Below are positions 25,564 through 33,442 of a stretch of 45,889 bases of DNA, one piece after another. The stretch lies in assembly GCA_016935015.1 (NCBI GenBank), contig JAFGRT010000127.1, positions 1-45,889 on the forward strand, read 5' to 3'. How positions within the stretch are numbered: position 1 is the stretch's first letter; every line of letters starts with the position of its first letter. A model generated the notes under the pieces. That model searched no databases and was not told where the DNA came from. It was given only the letters and a program-made list of their open reading frames with translations. The translations under genes and the position numbers were made by a program. The stretch is from Acidobacteriota bacterium (GTDB taxonomy: Bacteria > Acidobacteriota > JAAYUB01).

Positions 25564-26982
25564 CTAGTGGTTTTTGCCGCTGACGGGCACGGCCAGGGGT
25601 TGGGTCATGGTGCGGGGATCGAGGATCTTCGTAAGCTGGGCTTCATTGATGAGTCCGCTCTCCAGGGCCAGTTCAATGACGCTGCGATCGGTGGCCAGGG
25701 CCTTCTTGGCGATGTCGGCGGCAGCCTCGTAGCCGAGATGGGGCACCAGAGCGGTGACGATGCCGATGGAACGGTCCAGCAGTTCGCGGCAGTGGTCGGC
25801 GTTGGCGGTGATGCCGGCTACGCAGCGGGAAGTCAGTACGGTGCAGGCATTGGTCAGGATCTGCAGTGATTCGAAGATATTGAGGCCGATGATGGGCTCA
25901 AAGGCGTTGAGTTCCAGCTGTCCGCCCTCGGCGGCCATGGTGATGGTGACATCGTTGCCGATGACCTGGAAGCAGACTTGGTTGACCATTTCAGGGATCA
26001 CCGGATTGACCTTGCCGGGCATGATGCTGGAACCGGGCTGCATGGCCGGCAGGTTGATTTCGTTGAATCCGGCCCGCGGGCCGGATGACAGCAGGCGCAG
26101 ATCGTTGCAGATCTTGGACAGCTTGACGGCGACCCGTTTGAGGACGCCCGACAGCTGAACGAAGGCACCGGCGTCGGAGGTGGCTTCCACCAGGTTGGGT
26201 GCTGTGCGCAGCGACAGCCCGGTAATTTCGATCAGCCGGGCCCGGATCTGGTCGGCGTAACCGGTCCGGGTGTTGATGCCCGTGCCGATGGCGGTGGCTC
26301 CCAGGTTCATTTCGTGCAGCAGGCGCGCGGCTTCGCGCAGCCGCTCCATGTCCTCGCTGACGGTGATGCTCCAGGCGGCGAACTCCTGGCCCAGGGTCAT
26401 GGGGACGGCGTCCTGCAGCTGGGTGCGGCCGATCTTGAGGATATCGCGGAACTCGTCGCTCTTGATGGCGAACGCATCCTGCAACTGGCCCATGGCCGTC
26501 AGGAGGCTGTGAATCTTCCAAATGGCGGCGATTTTCAGCGCCGTCGGGTAGACGTCGTTCGTGGACTGGGACAGGTTGACGTGGTTGTTGGGGTGGCAGT
26601 AGCGGTATTCGCCGCGTTGGTGGCCCAGGATCTCCAGGGCCCGGTTGGCGATGACCTCGTTGGCGTTCATGTTGCAAGATGTGCCGGCGCCGCCCTGGAT
26701 GACGTCGACGATGAACTGGCGCAGGTGCTTGCCGTCGCGGATTTCCCGGGCCGCGGCGATAATGGCCTCGGCCACGCCGGGGTCCAGTTCGCACAGGTCG
26801 GCGTTGGCCCGGGCGGCCGCTTCCTTGATGGCGGCCAAGGCCCGGACGAGGGTGGGAAAGCGGGAGATGGGGACGCCGGTGATGGGAAAGTTCTGCTTGG
26901 CCCGCAGCGTCTGGATCCCGTAGTAGGCCTCCGCTGGGATCATCATCTCGCCGAGACTGTCCTGTTCTTTCCGGTAATTCAT
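25564..26982 (-). CDS. aspA: Aspartate ammonia-lyase (aspartase)
   Basis: A 472-residue enzyme of the fumarase/aspartase superfamily deaminating aspartate to fumarate. Visible are TSCNMNANEVIANRA, the HVNLSQSTNDVYPTA segment, KIGRTQLQDAVPMTLGQEF, and the flexible catalytic loop GSSIMPGKVNPVIPE with the catalytic Ser. Asparate-type rather than fumarase-type is favoured by DVIQGGAGTS with NMNANEVI and by length. It supplies fumarate and ammonia, or runs in reverse. An AGAGGT site precedes the ATG, and a 14-bp tandem repeat lies upstream. It appears to be a single-gene unit. Confidence 0.93.
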   Translation of the reverse strand: MNYRKEQDSLGEMMIPAEAYYGIQTLRAKQNFPITGVPISRFPTLVRALAAIKEAAARANADLCELDPGVAEAIIAAAREIRDGKHLRQFIVDVIQGGAGTSCNMNANEVIANRALEILGHQRGEYRYCHPNNHVNLSQSTNDVYPTALKIAAIWKIHSLLTAMGQLQDAFAIKSDEFRDILKIGRTQLQDAVPMTLGQEFAAWSITVSEDMERLREAARLLHEMNLGATAIGTGINTRTGYADQIRARLIEITGLSLRTAPNLVEATSDAGAFVQLSGVLKRVAVKLSKICNDLRLLSSGPRAGFNEINLPAMQPGSSIMPGKVNPVIPEMVNQVCFQVIGNDVTITMAAEGGQLELNAFEPIIGLNIFESLQILTNACTVLTSRCVAGITANADHCRELLDRSIGIVTALVPHLGYEAAADIAKKALATDRSVIELALESGLINEAQLTKILDPRTMTQPLAVPVSGKNH

Positions 26983-27003
26983 GATGGTAACCTCTGTACT
27001 GAC

Positions 27004-27031
27004 TGTTCAATCCCGAATGTTCAATCCCGAA
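27004..27031. repeat. Two tandem copies of a 14-bp sequence upstream of aspA
   Basis: TGTTCAATCCCGAA is repeated exactly twice with no spacer, 22-49 bp upstream of the aspA start. Directly repeated sites in this place could bind a regulator, or the repeat may be a local duplication. Confidence 0.4.
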
Positions 27032-27143
27032 GGAAGGCATATTCCCATAATTCGGGCGGCGGGTCAATGGGCGATCGCGAGAGGGATACCTTCTGATCGG
27101 CTTCCTGTGCGACCGATGGATGGCATGAGACAATCAGGGTCAC

Positions 27144-27689
27144 TCACGGCATGTTCAGGGTCGGGACGGATGGGAAATCCAGGCGGGTGCCGGCAGCCAG
27201 GTTGATGTAATTGGTGAAAAGGGTCAGGGCCACGACGGCGATGATTTCAATGATTTCCTCGTCGGAATAGTCGACGCGCCGCAACCGGCCCAGATCCTCG
27301 TCGGTTATGGCCCCATGGGATTTGAGCATGACCAGGGCGAACTGCATGGCCGCTTCCTCTTTGCGGCTCGGCGAACAACCCCGTCGGCTGTCCACGATAT
27401 CCTCCTCGGCCATGCCCACGGTCCGGCCCAGGGCGCTGTAGGCAGCCACACAATACTCGCAGCCGTTACTCTCGGAGACAGAGAGGGCGATCCGGTGGCG
27501 GAGCCGCTCCGACAGGAGACCCTCCCCCAAGGCCTGATTGAAGTCCAGATAGGCCTTTAAGGCGGCGGGGGAGTTCGCCAGAGTTCGGTAAAAATTCGGT
27601 GTCATGCCCATCGTTTGCTGCAGATTTTCCAGCAGTACCTTTGATTTGCCGTTGAGGTCGTGAAGTTGAACAGGGGGTATGCGCTGCAC
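27144..27689 (-). CDS. AhpD-like / carboxymuconolactone decarboxylase family protein
   Basis: A 181-residue alpha-helical protein of the peroxidase-related AhpD-like group. The core SESNGCEYCVAAYSALGR holds the redox CxxC (Cys77, Cys80) in the usual place, but the family's active-site His three residues after the second Cys is Tyr84. A C-terminal helix bundle ends TNYINLAAGT. If active, it should act as a thiol-dependent peroxidase; loss of the His makes this uncertain. Translation starts at GTG behind AAGGAGG. An inverted repeat lies about 35-65 bp upstream. No AhpC partner is adjacent, though a thioredoxin-fold protein is encoded 2 kb away. Confidence 0.85.
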   Translation of the reverse strand: MQRIPPVQLHDLNGKSKVLLENLQQTMGMTPNFYRTLANSPAALKAYLDFNQALGEGLLSERLRHRIALSVSESNGCEYCVAAYSALGRTVGMAEEDIVDSRRGCSPSRKEEAAMQFALVMLKSHGAITDEDLGRLRRVDYSDEEIIEIIAVVALTLFTNYINLAAGTRLDFPSVPTLNMP

Positions 27690-27724
27690 CCAAGCCTCCT
27701 TGCCTGCGTGAGATTGTGCGATAA

Positions 27725-27752
27725 AGTCAGAAAAAGTCTAACTCTTCTGACT
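27725..27752. promoter_or_regulatory. Inverted repeat AGTCAGAA-N12-TTCTGACT, possible operator
   Basis: Perfect 8-bp arms 12 bp apart, immediately upstream of the AhpD-like gene. A CTGATCAG palindrome follows directly. Location and symmetry suggest a regulator site, perhaps for a redox-responsive protein, but the sequence does not identify one. Confidence 0.4.
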
Positions 27753-27867
27753 GATCAGATGACTGCTTCGAACCAAACGATTCCACCGTCACGATATTTT
27801 TGGGCGGGGATGGAAATGAGGGATCTTCCGGGCCCGGAATAGAGCCGGAAAAGGGGGAATCCGGCCG

Positions 27868-28650
27868 TCAGTGATCCTTGTCCGTGCCCTTAACCATGGG
27901 GACGAACCGAACGGGCAGGAGGTAGGATTCCTTGACCTGACCGCTTGCATCCTTCTCGATTTTCACGAGATGCTGGACGGACCCCACGGCGCCGACGGGC
28001 ACCACCATCCGTCCACCGGGGGCCAGCTGTTCCACCAGGGCGGCGGGAATGCTCGGCGGGGCGGCGGTGACGATGATGGCGTCGTAGGGGGCGGCGTCGG
28101 GCCAGCCCTTGTAGCCGTCACCGATGCGGCACCGGATGTTGTTGTAGCCGAGTTCGGCCAGCAGCGCAGCGGCCCGCCGGCCCAGCTCGGGGACGATTTC
28201 GATGGTGTAGACGCGACCGGCCAGCTCGGCGAGGATCGCCGCCTGGTAGCCGGAGCCGGTACCGATTTCCAGAACCCGTTCATCCGGTTGAAGATCCAGC
28301 GCCGCCGTCATGTAGGCCACGATGTACGGCTGGGAAATGGTCTGGTCCTGGCCGATCGGCACCGGTTGGTCCGAGTAGGCCCACGACTGGTAGCTTGCGG
28401 GGATAAAGCGGTGTCGGGGCACTTGGCGCATGGCGGCCAGCAATCTTTCGTCCCGGATGCCCCGGGCGGCGATCTGGTGCATCACCATCTGCTGGCGACG
28501 CGGGTGAAACTCATCCGCCTGGTCGTTGCCCGTAGCGGAAAAAGACCCGGTGGTCGTGATGGACGGGCTGCGCAGGGCGCGCAGAATCAGCACGGACAGA
28601 ACCACCACCAGGACGAGAGCGGCGATGACAAGAAAAATGGTGGATCGCAT
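27868..28650 (-). CDS. pcm: Membrane-anchored protein-L-isoaspartate O-methyltransferase
   Basis: A 260-residue protein whose last 210 residues are a typical Pcm: MHQIAARGIRDERLLAAM, QDQTISQPYIVAYM, the SAM-binding VLEIGTGSGYQAAILAEL, and the YDAIIVTAAP, LVEQLAPGGRMVVPVG motifs. It methylates isoaspartyl residues for repair. Unusually, residues 1-27 form a strong hydrophobic anchor or signal peptide, then a Ser/Thr-rich linker, so the enzyme should sit at or outside the inner membrane. It has no Shine-Dalgarno sequence; a near-perfect promoter lies 8 bp before the ATG, implying a leaderless or nearly leaderless message. Confidence 0.88.
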   Translation of the reverse strand: MRSTIFLVIAALVLVVVLSVLILRALRSPSITTTGSFSATGNDQADEFHPRRQQMVMHQIAARGIRDERLLAAMRQVPRHRFIPASYQSWAYSDQPVPIGQDQTISQPYIVAYMTAALDLQPDERVLEIGTGSGYQAAILAELAGRVYTIEIVPELGRRAAALLAELGYNNIRCRIGDGYKGWPDAAPYDAIIVTAAPPSIPAALVEQLAPGGRMVVPVGAVGSVQHLVKIEKDASGQVKESYLLPVRFVPMVKGTDKDH

Positions 28651-28658
28651 ATATCCCG

Positions 28659-28688
28659 ATTATAGCATACGGTCAGGGCGCAGCTCAA
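28659..28688 (-). promoter_or_regulatory. Promoter of pcm, close enough for a leaderless message
   Basis: Minus-strand TTGAGC, 18-bp spacer and TATAAT with an upstream TGC extension. Only 8 bp separate the -10 box from the ATG, so transcription should start at or just before the start codon. Confidence 0.6.
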
Positions 28689-28726
28689 ATCGGCGCGCCA
28701 CGCGGCCGGCCGCCGCAGCGCTCTGG

Positions 28727-30703
28727 TCATGCGGATCCATCGTCCATGGCTTCCCAGAGCAGCTGGGCGATATCCCTGACCTCCACCTGCTCCACGTTTT
28801 TCTCCGCCACGCCGTCGGCCAGCATGGTCATGCAGAAAGGGCAGGCCGAGGCCACGGTACGGCAGCCGGAGGTACGGACATGGTCGATACGCGTATGATT
28901 GATCCGTGTGCCGATGGTCTCCTCCATGAAGATGCGGCCACCCCCGCCGCCACAGCAGTAGCCGCGTTCATGGTGCAGCTCCAGTTCGGCCGGACCGTCG
29001 TTCGCAAGGTGGCGCAAGACATTGCGCGGCGCGGCATAGATGTCATTGTAGCGGCCCAGATAGCAGGAATCGTGATAGGCGATCTTGCCGTCCAGCTGCC
29101 GGATCGGTTTGAGTTTGCCTTCGAGCAACAGCTTTTCGAGAAATTCGGTGTGGTGATAGACCTCGTAAGTGCCGCCGAATTCGGGGTATTCGTGCCGGAT
29201 GGTGTTATAACCGTGGGGACAGGCAGTAATGATTTTCCTGACGCCGGCTTCGTTGAATGTCTCGATATTGGTCGTGGCCAGTTCCTGGAAGAGCAGCTCG
29301 TTGCCCGTGCGGCGGGCCATGTCCCCGCAGCAGCCCTCGGCCTCGCCCAGGATGGCGAAGGATACGCCGGCCTTGCGCAGCAGGCGGACCAGGGCCCGGG
29401 CCACCTGTTTGTTGCGATCGTCGAAACTGCCGGAGCAGCCCACGAAGAACAGGTACTCGAAGCTCTCCACCTCGCCGGCCAACGGAACGTCCAGGTCAGC
29501 GGCCCATTCCGCCCGCTGATGGGCGCCGATACCCCAGGGATTGGAATTGTTCTCCAGGCCTTTGAAGGCCTTGGTCAGCTCTTTGGGAAAGTTGCTCTCC
29601 ATGAGAGTTTCGTGGCGCCGGAAATCGACGATCCAGGGGACTTCCTCGATGAACAGCGGACAGGCCGTCTCACAGAAGCGGCAGGTGGTGCAGGCCCAGA
29701 TCTCGTCATGTCCCACGACACCGGCCTCGAACAGATCGGGCAGTTCGGCCGTTTGGCCGGCGATGATCTTGTCCTGGTTCCGGTAGACGAATTCCTTGAT
29801 GTGGTCATTCATGCGCTTGGGCGATAGCGGTTTGTCGGTAGTGTGGGTGGGGCAGAACTCATGGCAGCGGCCGCACTCGGTGCAGGTATAGACATCCAGT
29901 AGCAGTTTCCAGTCCAGATGCTCCGCCCGGGATGTGCCGAAGGTTTCGGTCTCCTCATCCTCGAGGTCGAGCGTTTTTAGCTTGCCCGGCGGATTCAGTT
30001 CCTGGAAGTAAACGTTGGGCAGGCTGGTAATGACGTGGAAGTGCTTGGAGCCGGGCAGGATGTTCAGGAAAGCCAGGATGGTGACGGCCTGAATCCACCA
30101 GCTGACGCTGAACAGGGTCTCCAGTCCGGCCGGCGAAAACCAGCCGGCCACCATCTCCTTGAGGTAGACGCCGAGAAAACCGTGGGCCGCGGTTTCAGGA
30201 TGGGCACCCAGGGCGCCCTCCATGGCCACGTCGGTGACCATCAGGATGAAGATGAGACCCAGCACCAGGTAAGCCTCGCCGGAATCATCCACCCGGAAGG
30301 GCCGCAGCACCCCGCGCCGGAAAAAAGCGTAGACGACAGCCAGCAGCACGAAGGCGACGAACGCGTCCTTGGGGCAACCATACCAGTGGCCCAATCGCTG
30401 CTCCAGATCCCAGCCGGTCAAACCGACGATAAAAACGGAGGCGGTGTGGATGAACAAGATACAGAATCCCCAGAAGATCAGGGCATGCATCAGGCCGGTA
30501 CCGGCATCCTGCAGGATGCGTTTCTGACCGAACACATGCACCAGAACGTTCTTCAACCGGCGACCGGGCTGGTCGAAACGGGCGGCCGGGGCCGCCGTGA
30601 TGAGAAGCCGCCACTTCTTATGGATCCGGAAGTAGAACAGAACGACTGCCGCGACCACCACGACGAGAAAAATATAGTACCAGGCCCCGGGTACAGGATT
30701 CAT
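28727..30703 (-). CDS. Membrane Fe-S protein, ETF:menaquinone oxidoreductase type (NarI-like + 2x[4Fe-4S] + 2x CCG)
   Basis: A 658-residue fused electron-transfer protein. Residues 1-230 hold about five or six hydrophobic helices resembling the NarI gamma subunit, with His residues suited to haem b. Two ferredoxin-like motifs follow: Cys274/277/280/284 (CTECGRCHEFC) and Cys338/341/344/348 (CTTCRFCETAC). The rest has two heterodisulfide-reductase CCG domains (ACCGD-like GEAEGCCGD and RGYCCGGGGG). This architecture is that of FadF/EMO proteins, which accept electrons from ETF and reduce menaquinone in fatty-acid oxidation, fitting the acyl-CoA dehydrogenase of this window. An AGGAGGGAGG site precedes the ATG. 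No ETF gene is adjacent, so partner and quinone are inference. Confidence 0.88.
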   Translation of the reverse strand: MNPVPGAWYYIFLVVVVAAVVLFYFRIHKKWRLLITAAPAARFDQPGRRLKNVLVHVFGQKRILQDAGTGLMHALIFWGFCILFIHTASVFIVGLTGWDLEQRLGHWYGCPKDAFVAFVLLAVVYAFFRRGVLRPFRVDDSGEAYLVLGLIFILMVTDVAMEGALGAHPETAAHGFLGVYLKEMVAGWFSPAGLETLFSVSWWIQAVTILAFLNILPGSKHFHVITSLPNVYFQELNPPGKLKTLDLEDEETETFGTSRAEHLDWKLLLDVYTCTECGRCHEFCPTHTTDKPLSPKRMNDHIKEFVYRNQDKIIAGQTAELPDLFEAGVVGHDEIWACTTCRFCETACPLFIEEVPWIVDFRRHETLMESNFPKELTKAFKGLENNSNPWGIGAHQRAEWAADLDVPLAGEVESFEYLFFVGCSGSFDDRNKQVARALVRLLRKAGVSFAILGEAEGCCGDMARRTGNELLFQELATTNIETFNEAGVRKIITACPHGYNTIRHEYPEFGGTYEVYHHTEFLEKLLLEGKLKPIRQLDGKIAYHDSCYLGRYNDIYAAPRNVLRHLANDGPAELELHHERGYCCGGGGGRIFMEETIGTRINHTRIDHVRTSGCRTVASACPFCMTMLADGVAEKNVEQVEVRDIAQLLWEAMDDGSA

Positions 30704-30767
30704 GCCTCCCTCCTCAGTGGAATGCTGGATGAACGATGCTTGTCCAGATCTCTTCTTTCCAGGTCAA

Positions 30768-30797
30768 TCATTAGCAGAGTTTCGCCCTCGCTGTCAA
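30768..30797 (-). promoter_or_regulatory. Possible promoter of the Fe-S protein gene
   Basis: Minus-strand TTGACA (perfect), 18-bp spacer, then TAATGA preceded by TGC. The -10 is poor, so the call rests on the -35 and the extension. Confidence 0.3.
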
Positions 30798-30869
30798 GCC
30801 GCGAATACCCTGGGGCGAGAACCACCCCTGGTGAGTCGCTGCGCCAACCTGTCGACGGGTGCCTGCCGC

Positions 30870-30891
30870 AAAAGAGCCTGCGGTCAGGCTC
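30870..30891 (-). terminator. Minus-strand terminator-like hairpin
   Basis: Arms GAGCCTG and CAGGCTC pair perfectly with a 4-nt loop, and on the minus strand are followed by TTTT. It lies upstream of the Fe-S protein gene, so it would stop leftward transcription before that gene; no minus-strand gene that it would end is visible. A second stem (GCCACCGG/CCGGTGGC, 30909-30940) lies beside it. Confidence 0.45.
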
Positions 30892-30955
30892 CTGCCAGGC
30901 ATTACGCCGCCACCGGCAGACCGGCAAGTTACCCGGTGGCCGGCCAAGTTTTTGG

Positions 30956-30984
30956 TTGACAACATACCGGTTTTGGGGTATAAA
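30956..30984 (+). promoter_or_regulatory. Strong sigma-70-type promoter of the tRNA genes
   Basis: Perfect TTGACA, a 17-bp spacer and TATAAA. It is the best promoter match in the window and should start RNA near 30991, about 62 nt before tRNA-Lys. No terminator separates it from tRNA-Leu or tig, so it may also feed the protein-quality-control genes. Confidence 0.75.
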
Positions 30985-31052
30985 TCCGTGTTCCTTGACT
31001 CGGAAGCCCATTGGGCTTGTGGTCTAATGGGTTCTGCGGATTCAAATCAGGT

Positions 31053-31128
31053 GGGCCGTTAGCTCAATTGGCAGAGCAAGGGACTCTTAATCCCTAGGTT
31101 GAAGGTTCGATTCCTTCACGGCTCACCA
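31053..31128 (+). tRNA. tRNA-Lys(CTT)
   Basis: A 76-nt cloverleaf with encoded CCA end. The acceptor stem pairs GGGCCGT with ACGGCTC (one G-T pair). The D arm has AGCTCAATTGGCAGAGC. The anticodon loop CTCTTAA gives anticodon CTT (31086-31088), and the T arm reads GGTTCGATTCC. It reads AAG lysine codons. Confidence 0.95.
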
Positions 31129-31249
31129 TTCATCTCCTTATGATTCAGCGAATCTCTGAAAAAAATCATCACCAGGACAGCAACAGAGACACTGAGGGAC
31201 AACGTTTCATTGATAACCCGTTTCAGCTCAGTAAAACGGAAAATTCCGT

Positions 31250-31336
<87 letters not shown>

Positions 31337-31400
31337 TCCCATGAGCCGTCCCCGCGAGAGTGAATACTCAACACGACAGGTAAGGAAAGGAAGGTCACCG

Positions 31401-32780
31401 GTGAAAACGAACTTGATCGAAGAGAGCATGTGCAAACGAATCCTCGAACTGGAGATTCCGGCGGACAAGGCGGCCGAGGAGCGCCGCAATGTGATCGGCA
31501 AACTCAAGAAAAACGTCGCCCTGCCCGGGTTCCGGGTGGGTCGGGCGCCGGTGGGACTGCTGGAGCGACGCTTCCGGGAAGCCATCAACCAGGAAGTCCT
31601 GGAGCATCTCGGTGCCGAAGCCATCAAGCAGGCCTTTGAGGAAGTGAAGGTCAATCCCGTGGGCGAACCGGAGCTGCTGGAGCAAACGTACGAGGAGGGC
31701 CGGCCCATCCAGCTGAAGATCGCCTTCGAGGTCATGCCCGACGTGGAAATGAAGGACTACCGGGGACTGGATGTGGAGTTCGAGGCGATTCAATTCGAGG
31801 AGGCGATGGTCGAGCGGGAACTGGCCAAACTGCAGCAGCAGAACACCAACCTGATTCCGGTGACGGACCGTCCGGTGGCCGAGGGGGACTTCGCCACGGT
31901 GGATTACACGTTGATCCGCGCCGACAACCCGGCGGCGGAGCCCGTCACGCGCGAGAACACGCCCATGCTGGTCCGGGAGGGGATGCCTTATTCCATCCTG
32001 GCGCTGGAACTCAAGGGGATGAGCGCCGGCGAGGAAAAGGAAGCGGAAATCGCATTTCCGGAAGACTATTTCGATTCGCAGATCGCCGGCCATCAGGCGA
32101 AGGTCATGTTCACCCTCAAGGACATCCGGGAGAAACAGGTGCCCGAACTGAATGATGATTTTGCGAAATCCGTGGGTGAATTTGCAACTTTGGACAGCCT
32201 GCGGGATCACATCTCAGCAGAGATCAAAAAGGATCTGGACAGGAAGAACCGCCAGAACCTGGAACGGGCGGTTCTCCGTCGGCTGAACCGCGATTACGAA
32301 TTCGACGTGCCCGACAATATGGTCAACAACCTGTTCCGCGAACATGCCAGCAGCATGGTGGGTGAGATGATGCAGTACGGCATGAACGCCGACCAGATCC
32401 GCGGCATGGACTGGGAGAAGTTGCGTGAGGAACGCAAGACCGAACTCCAGGCCCGGGTTCGCGAGTTTATCCTTTTGCAGAATATCATTCAGAAAGAAGG
32501 CATCGAAGTATCCGACGACGATATGGAAGCCGAATTTGTAAAAATGGCCGAACAAGACCTGTCACAGGTGGACGAATTGAAGCAGCGCCTGGTGCGCGAA
32601 GAGGGGGCCCTCGATCGGTTGCGGTCGGATTTGAAAGTGCAGAAAGCCATGGATATTCTGATGGAATCCGTGAACTTGAAGGCACCGACGGTCCCGGAGA
32701 CGGCGGAACCGGAGGCGGAACCGGTGGAAGCGACGGCAGAAGAGTCCGGCGAGAGCGACGGCGACGTGAAAGAAAAATAA
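31401..32780 (+). CDS. tig: Trigger factor
   Basis: The ribosome-bound chaperone and peptidyl-prolyl isomerase that meets nascent chains. The N-terminal ribosome-binding domain has the GFRxG(K/R)xP signature as LPGFRVGRAPVGLLERRF. A central FKBP-like domain (about residues 155-240) has EGDFATVDYTLI and FPEDYFDSQIAGHQAKV. The long helical C-terminal arms follow, and the tail ends in an unusually long acidic Glu/Ala/Ser stretch. At 459 residues it is slightly longer than E. coli Tig because of that tail. The GTG at 31401 follows AAGGAAGG. It is the first protein gene of the cluster leading to clpP, clpX and lon. Confidence 0.95.
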   Translation: MKTNLIEESMCKRILELEIPADKAAEERRNVIGKLKKNVALPGFRVGRAPVGLLERRFREAINQEVLEHLGAEAIKQAFEEVKVNPVGEPELLEQTYEEGRPIQLKIAFEVMPDVEMKDYRGLDVEFEAIQFEEAMVERELAKLQQQNTNLIPVTDRPVAEGDFATVDYTLIRADNPAAEPVTRENTPMLVREGMPYSILALELKGMSAGEEKEAEIAFPEDYFDSQIAGHQAKVMFTLKDIREKQVPELNDDFAKSVGEFATLDSLRDHISAEIKKDLDRKNRQNLERAVLRRLNRDYEFDVPDNMVNNLFREHASSMVGEMMQYGMNADQIRGMDWEKLREERKTELQARVREFILLQNIIQKEGIEVSDDDMEAEFVKMAEQDLSQVDELKQRLVREEGALDRLRSDLKVQKAMDILMESVNLKAPTVPETAEPEAEPVEATAEESGESDGDVKEK

Positions 32781-32839
32781 AACGTTAGCCGATGCAACAA
32801 CATCCAAAGAATATGGAGTCGGTGAGAGAGGAGGCGATT

Positions 32840-33430
32840 GTGGCACTTGTTCCGATGGTAGTCGAACAGACCAACCGGGGTGAAAGAGCCTATGATATTT
32901 TTTCACGGCTGCTCAAGGACAACATCATCTTTCTGGGCACCCCCATCAATGATGAAGTCGCCAATCTGGTGACGGCGCAATTGTTGTTTTTGGAAGCCGA
33001 GGATCCGGAGAAAGACGTGTCCCTCTACATCAATTCGCCGGGCGGTTCCATCACGGCGGGTTTGGCGATTTACGATACCATGCAGTTTATCAAACCGGAT
33101 ATCACCACCATTTGCATCGGCCAGGCGGCCAGCATGGCCGCACTCTTGCTGGCGGCCGGCGCGCACGGCAAACGGTTTGCGTTGCCCAACAGCCGGATCC
33201 TGATCCATCAGCCGTCCATGAGCGGATTGTCGGGGCAGGCCACCGACATCGATATTCATGCCCGGGAAATCATCCGCCTGCGCCAGATGACCAACGAGAT
33301 TCTGGCCCGTCATACCGGCCAGACGTTGGAACGCGTGGCGGCGGATGTGGAAAGGGATTACATCATCGGCTCCGCGGAAGCCAAAAAGTACGGCATCATC
33401 GATCGGGTGATCGAACGACGAGAGCTCTAG
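32840..33430 (+). CDS. clpP: ATP-dependent Clp protease proteolytic subunit ClpP
   Basis: A 196-residue serine protease forming the tetradecameric barrel. The catalytic triad is Ser98 (GQAASMAA), His123 (LIHQP) and Asp173 (ADVERD). NSPGGSI and the handle [13 protein letters not shown] are intact. The GTG at 32840 is chosen because GGAGG precedes it and the product then begins [19 protein letters not shown], the family's standard start. An upstream ATG at 32792 would add 16 unconserved residues. It lies 59 bp after tig and 12 bp before clpX, its ATPase partner. Confidence 0.97.
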   Translation: MALVPMVVEQTNRGERAYDIFSRLLKDNIIFLGTPINDEVANLVTAQLLFLEAEDPEKDVSLYINSPGGSITAGLAIYDTMQFIKPDITTICIGQAASMAALLLAAGAHGKRFALPNSRILIHQPSMSGLSGQATDIDIHAREIIRLRQMTNEILARHTGQTLERVAADVERDYIIGSAEAKKYGIIDRVIERREL

Positions 33431-33442
33431 ACGGAGGAGATC

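Larger units (their letters stand above)
30704..31052. other. Gene-free divergent region (349 bp)
   Basis: It holds the possible promoter of the Fe-S protein gene, the minus-strand terminator-like hairpin, the stem at 30909-30940 and the strong rightward tRNA promoter. No frame has a ribosome site or family resemblance. Confidence 0.5.

Noticed and set aside
31137-31249. A further RNA gene between the two tRNAs
   Set aside because: Only a short CCGTTT/AAACGG hairpin is seen; no cloverleaf, 5S or other RNA signature.
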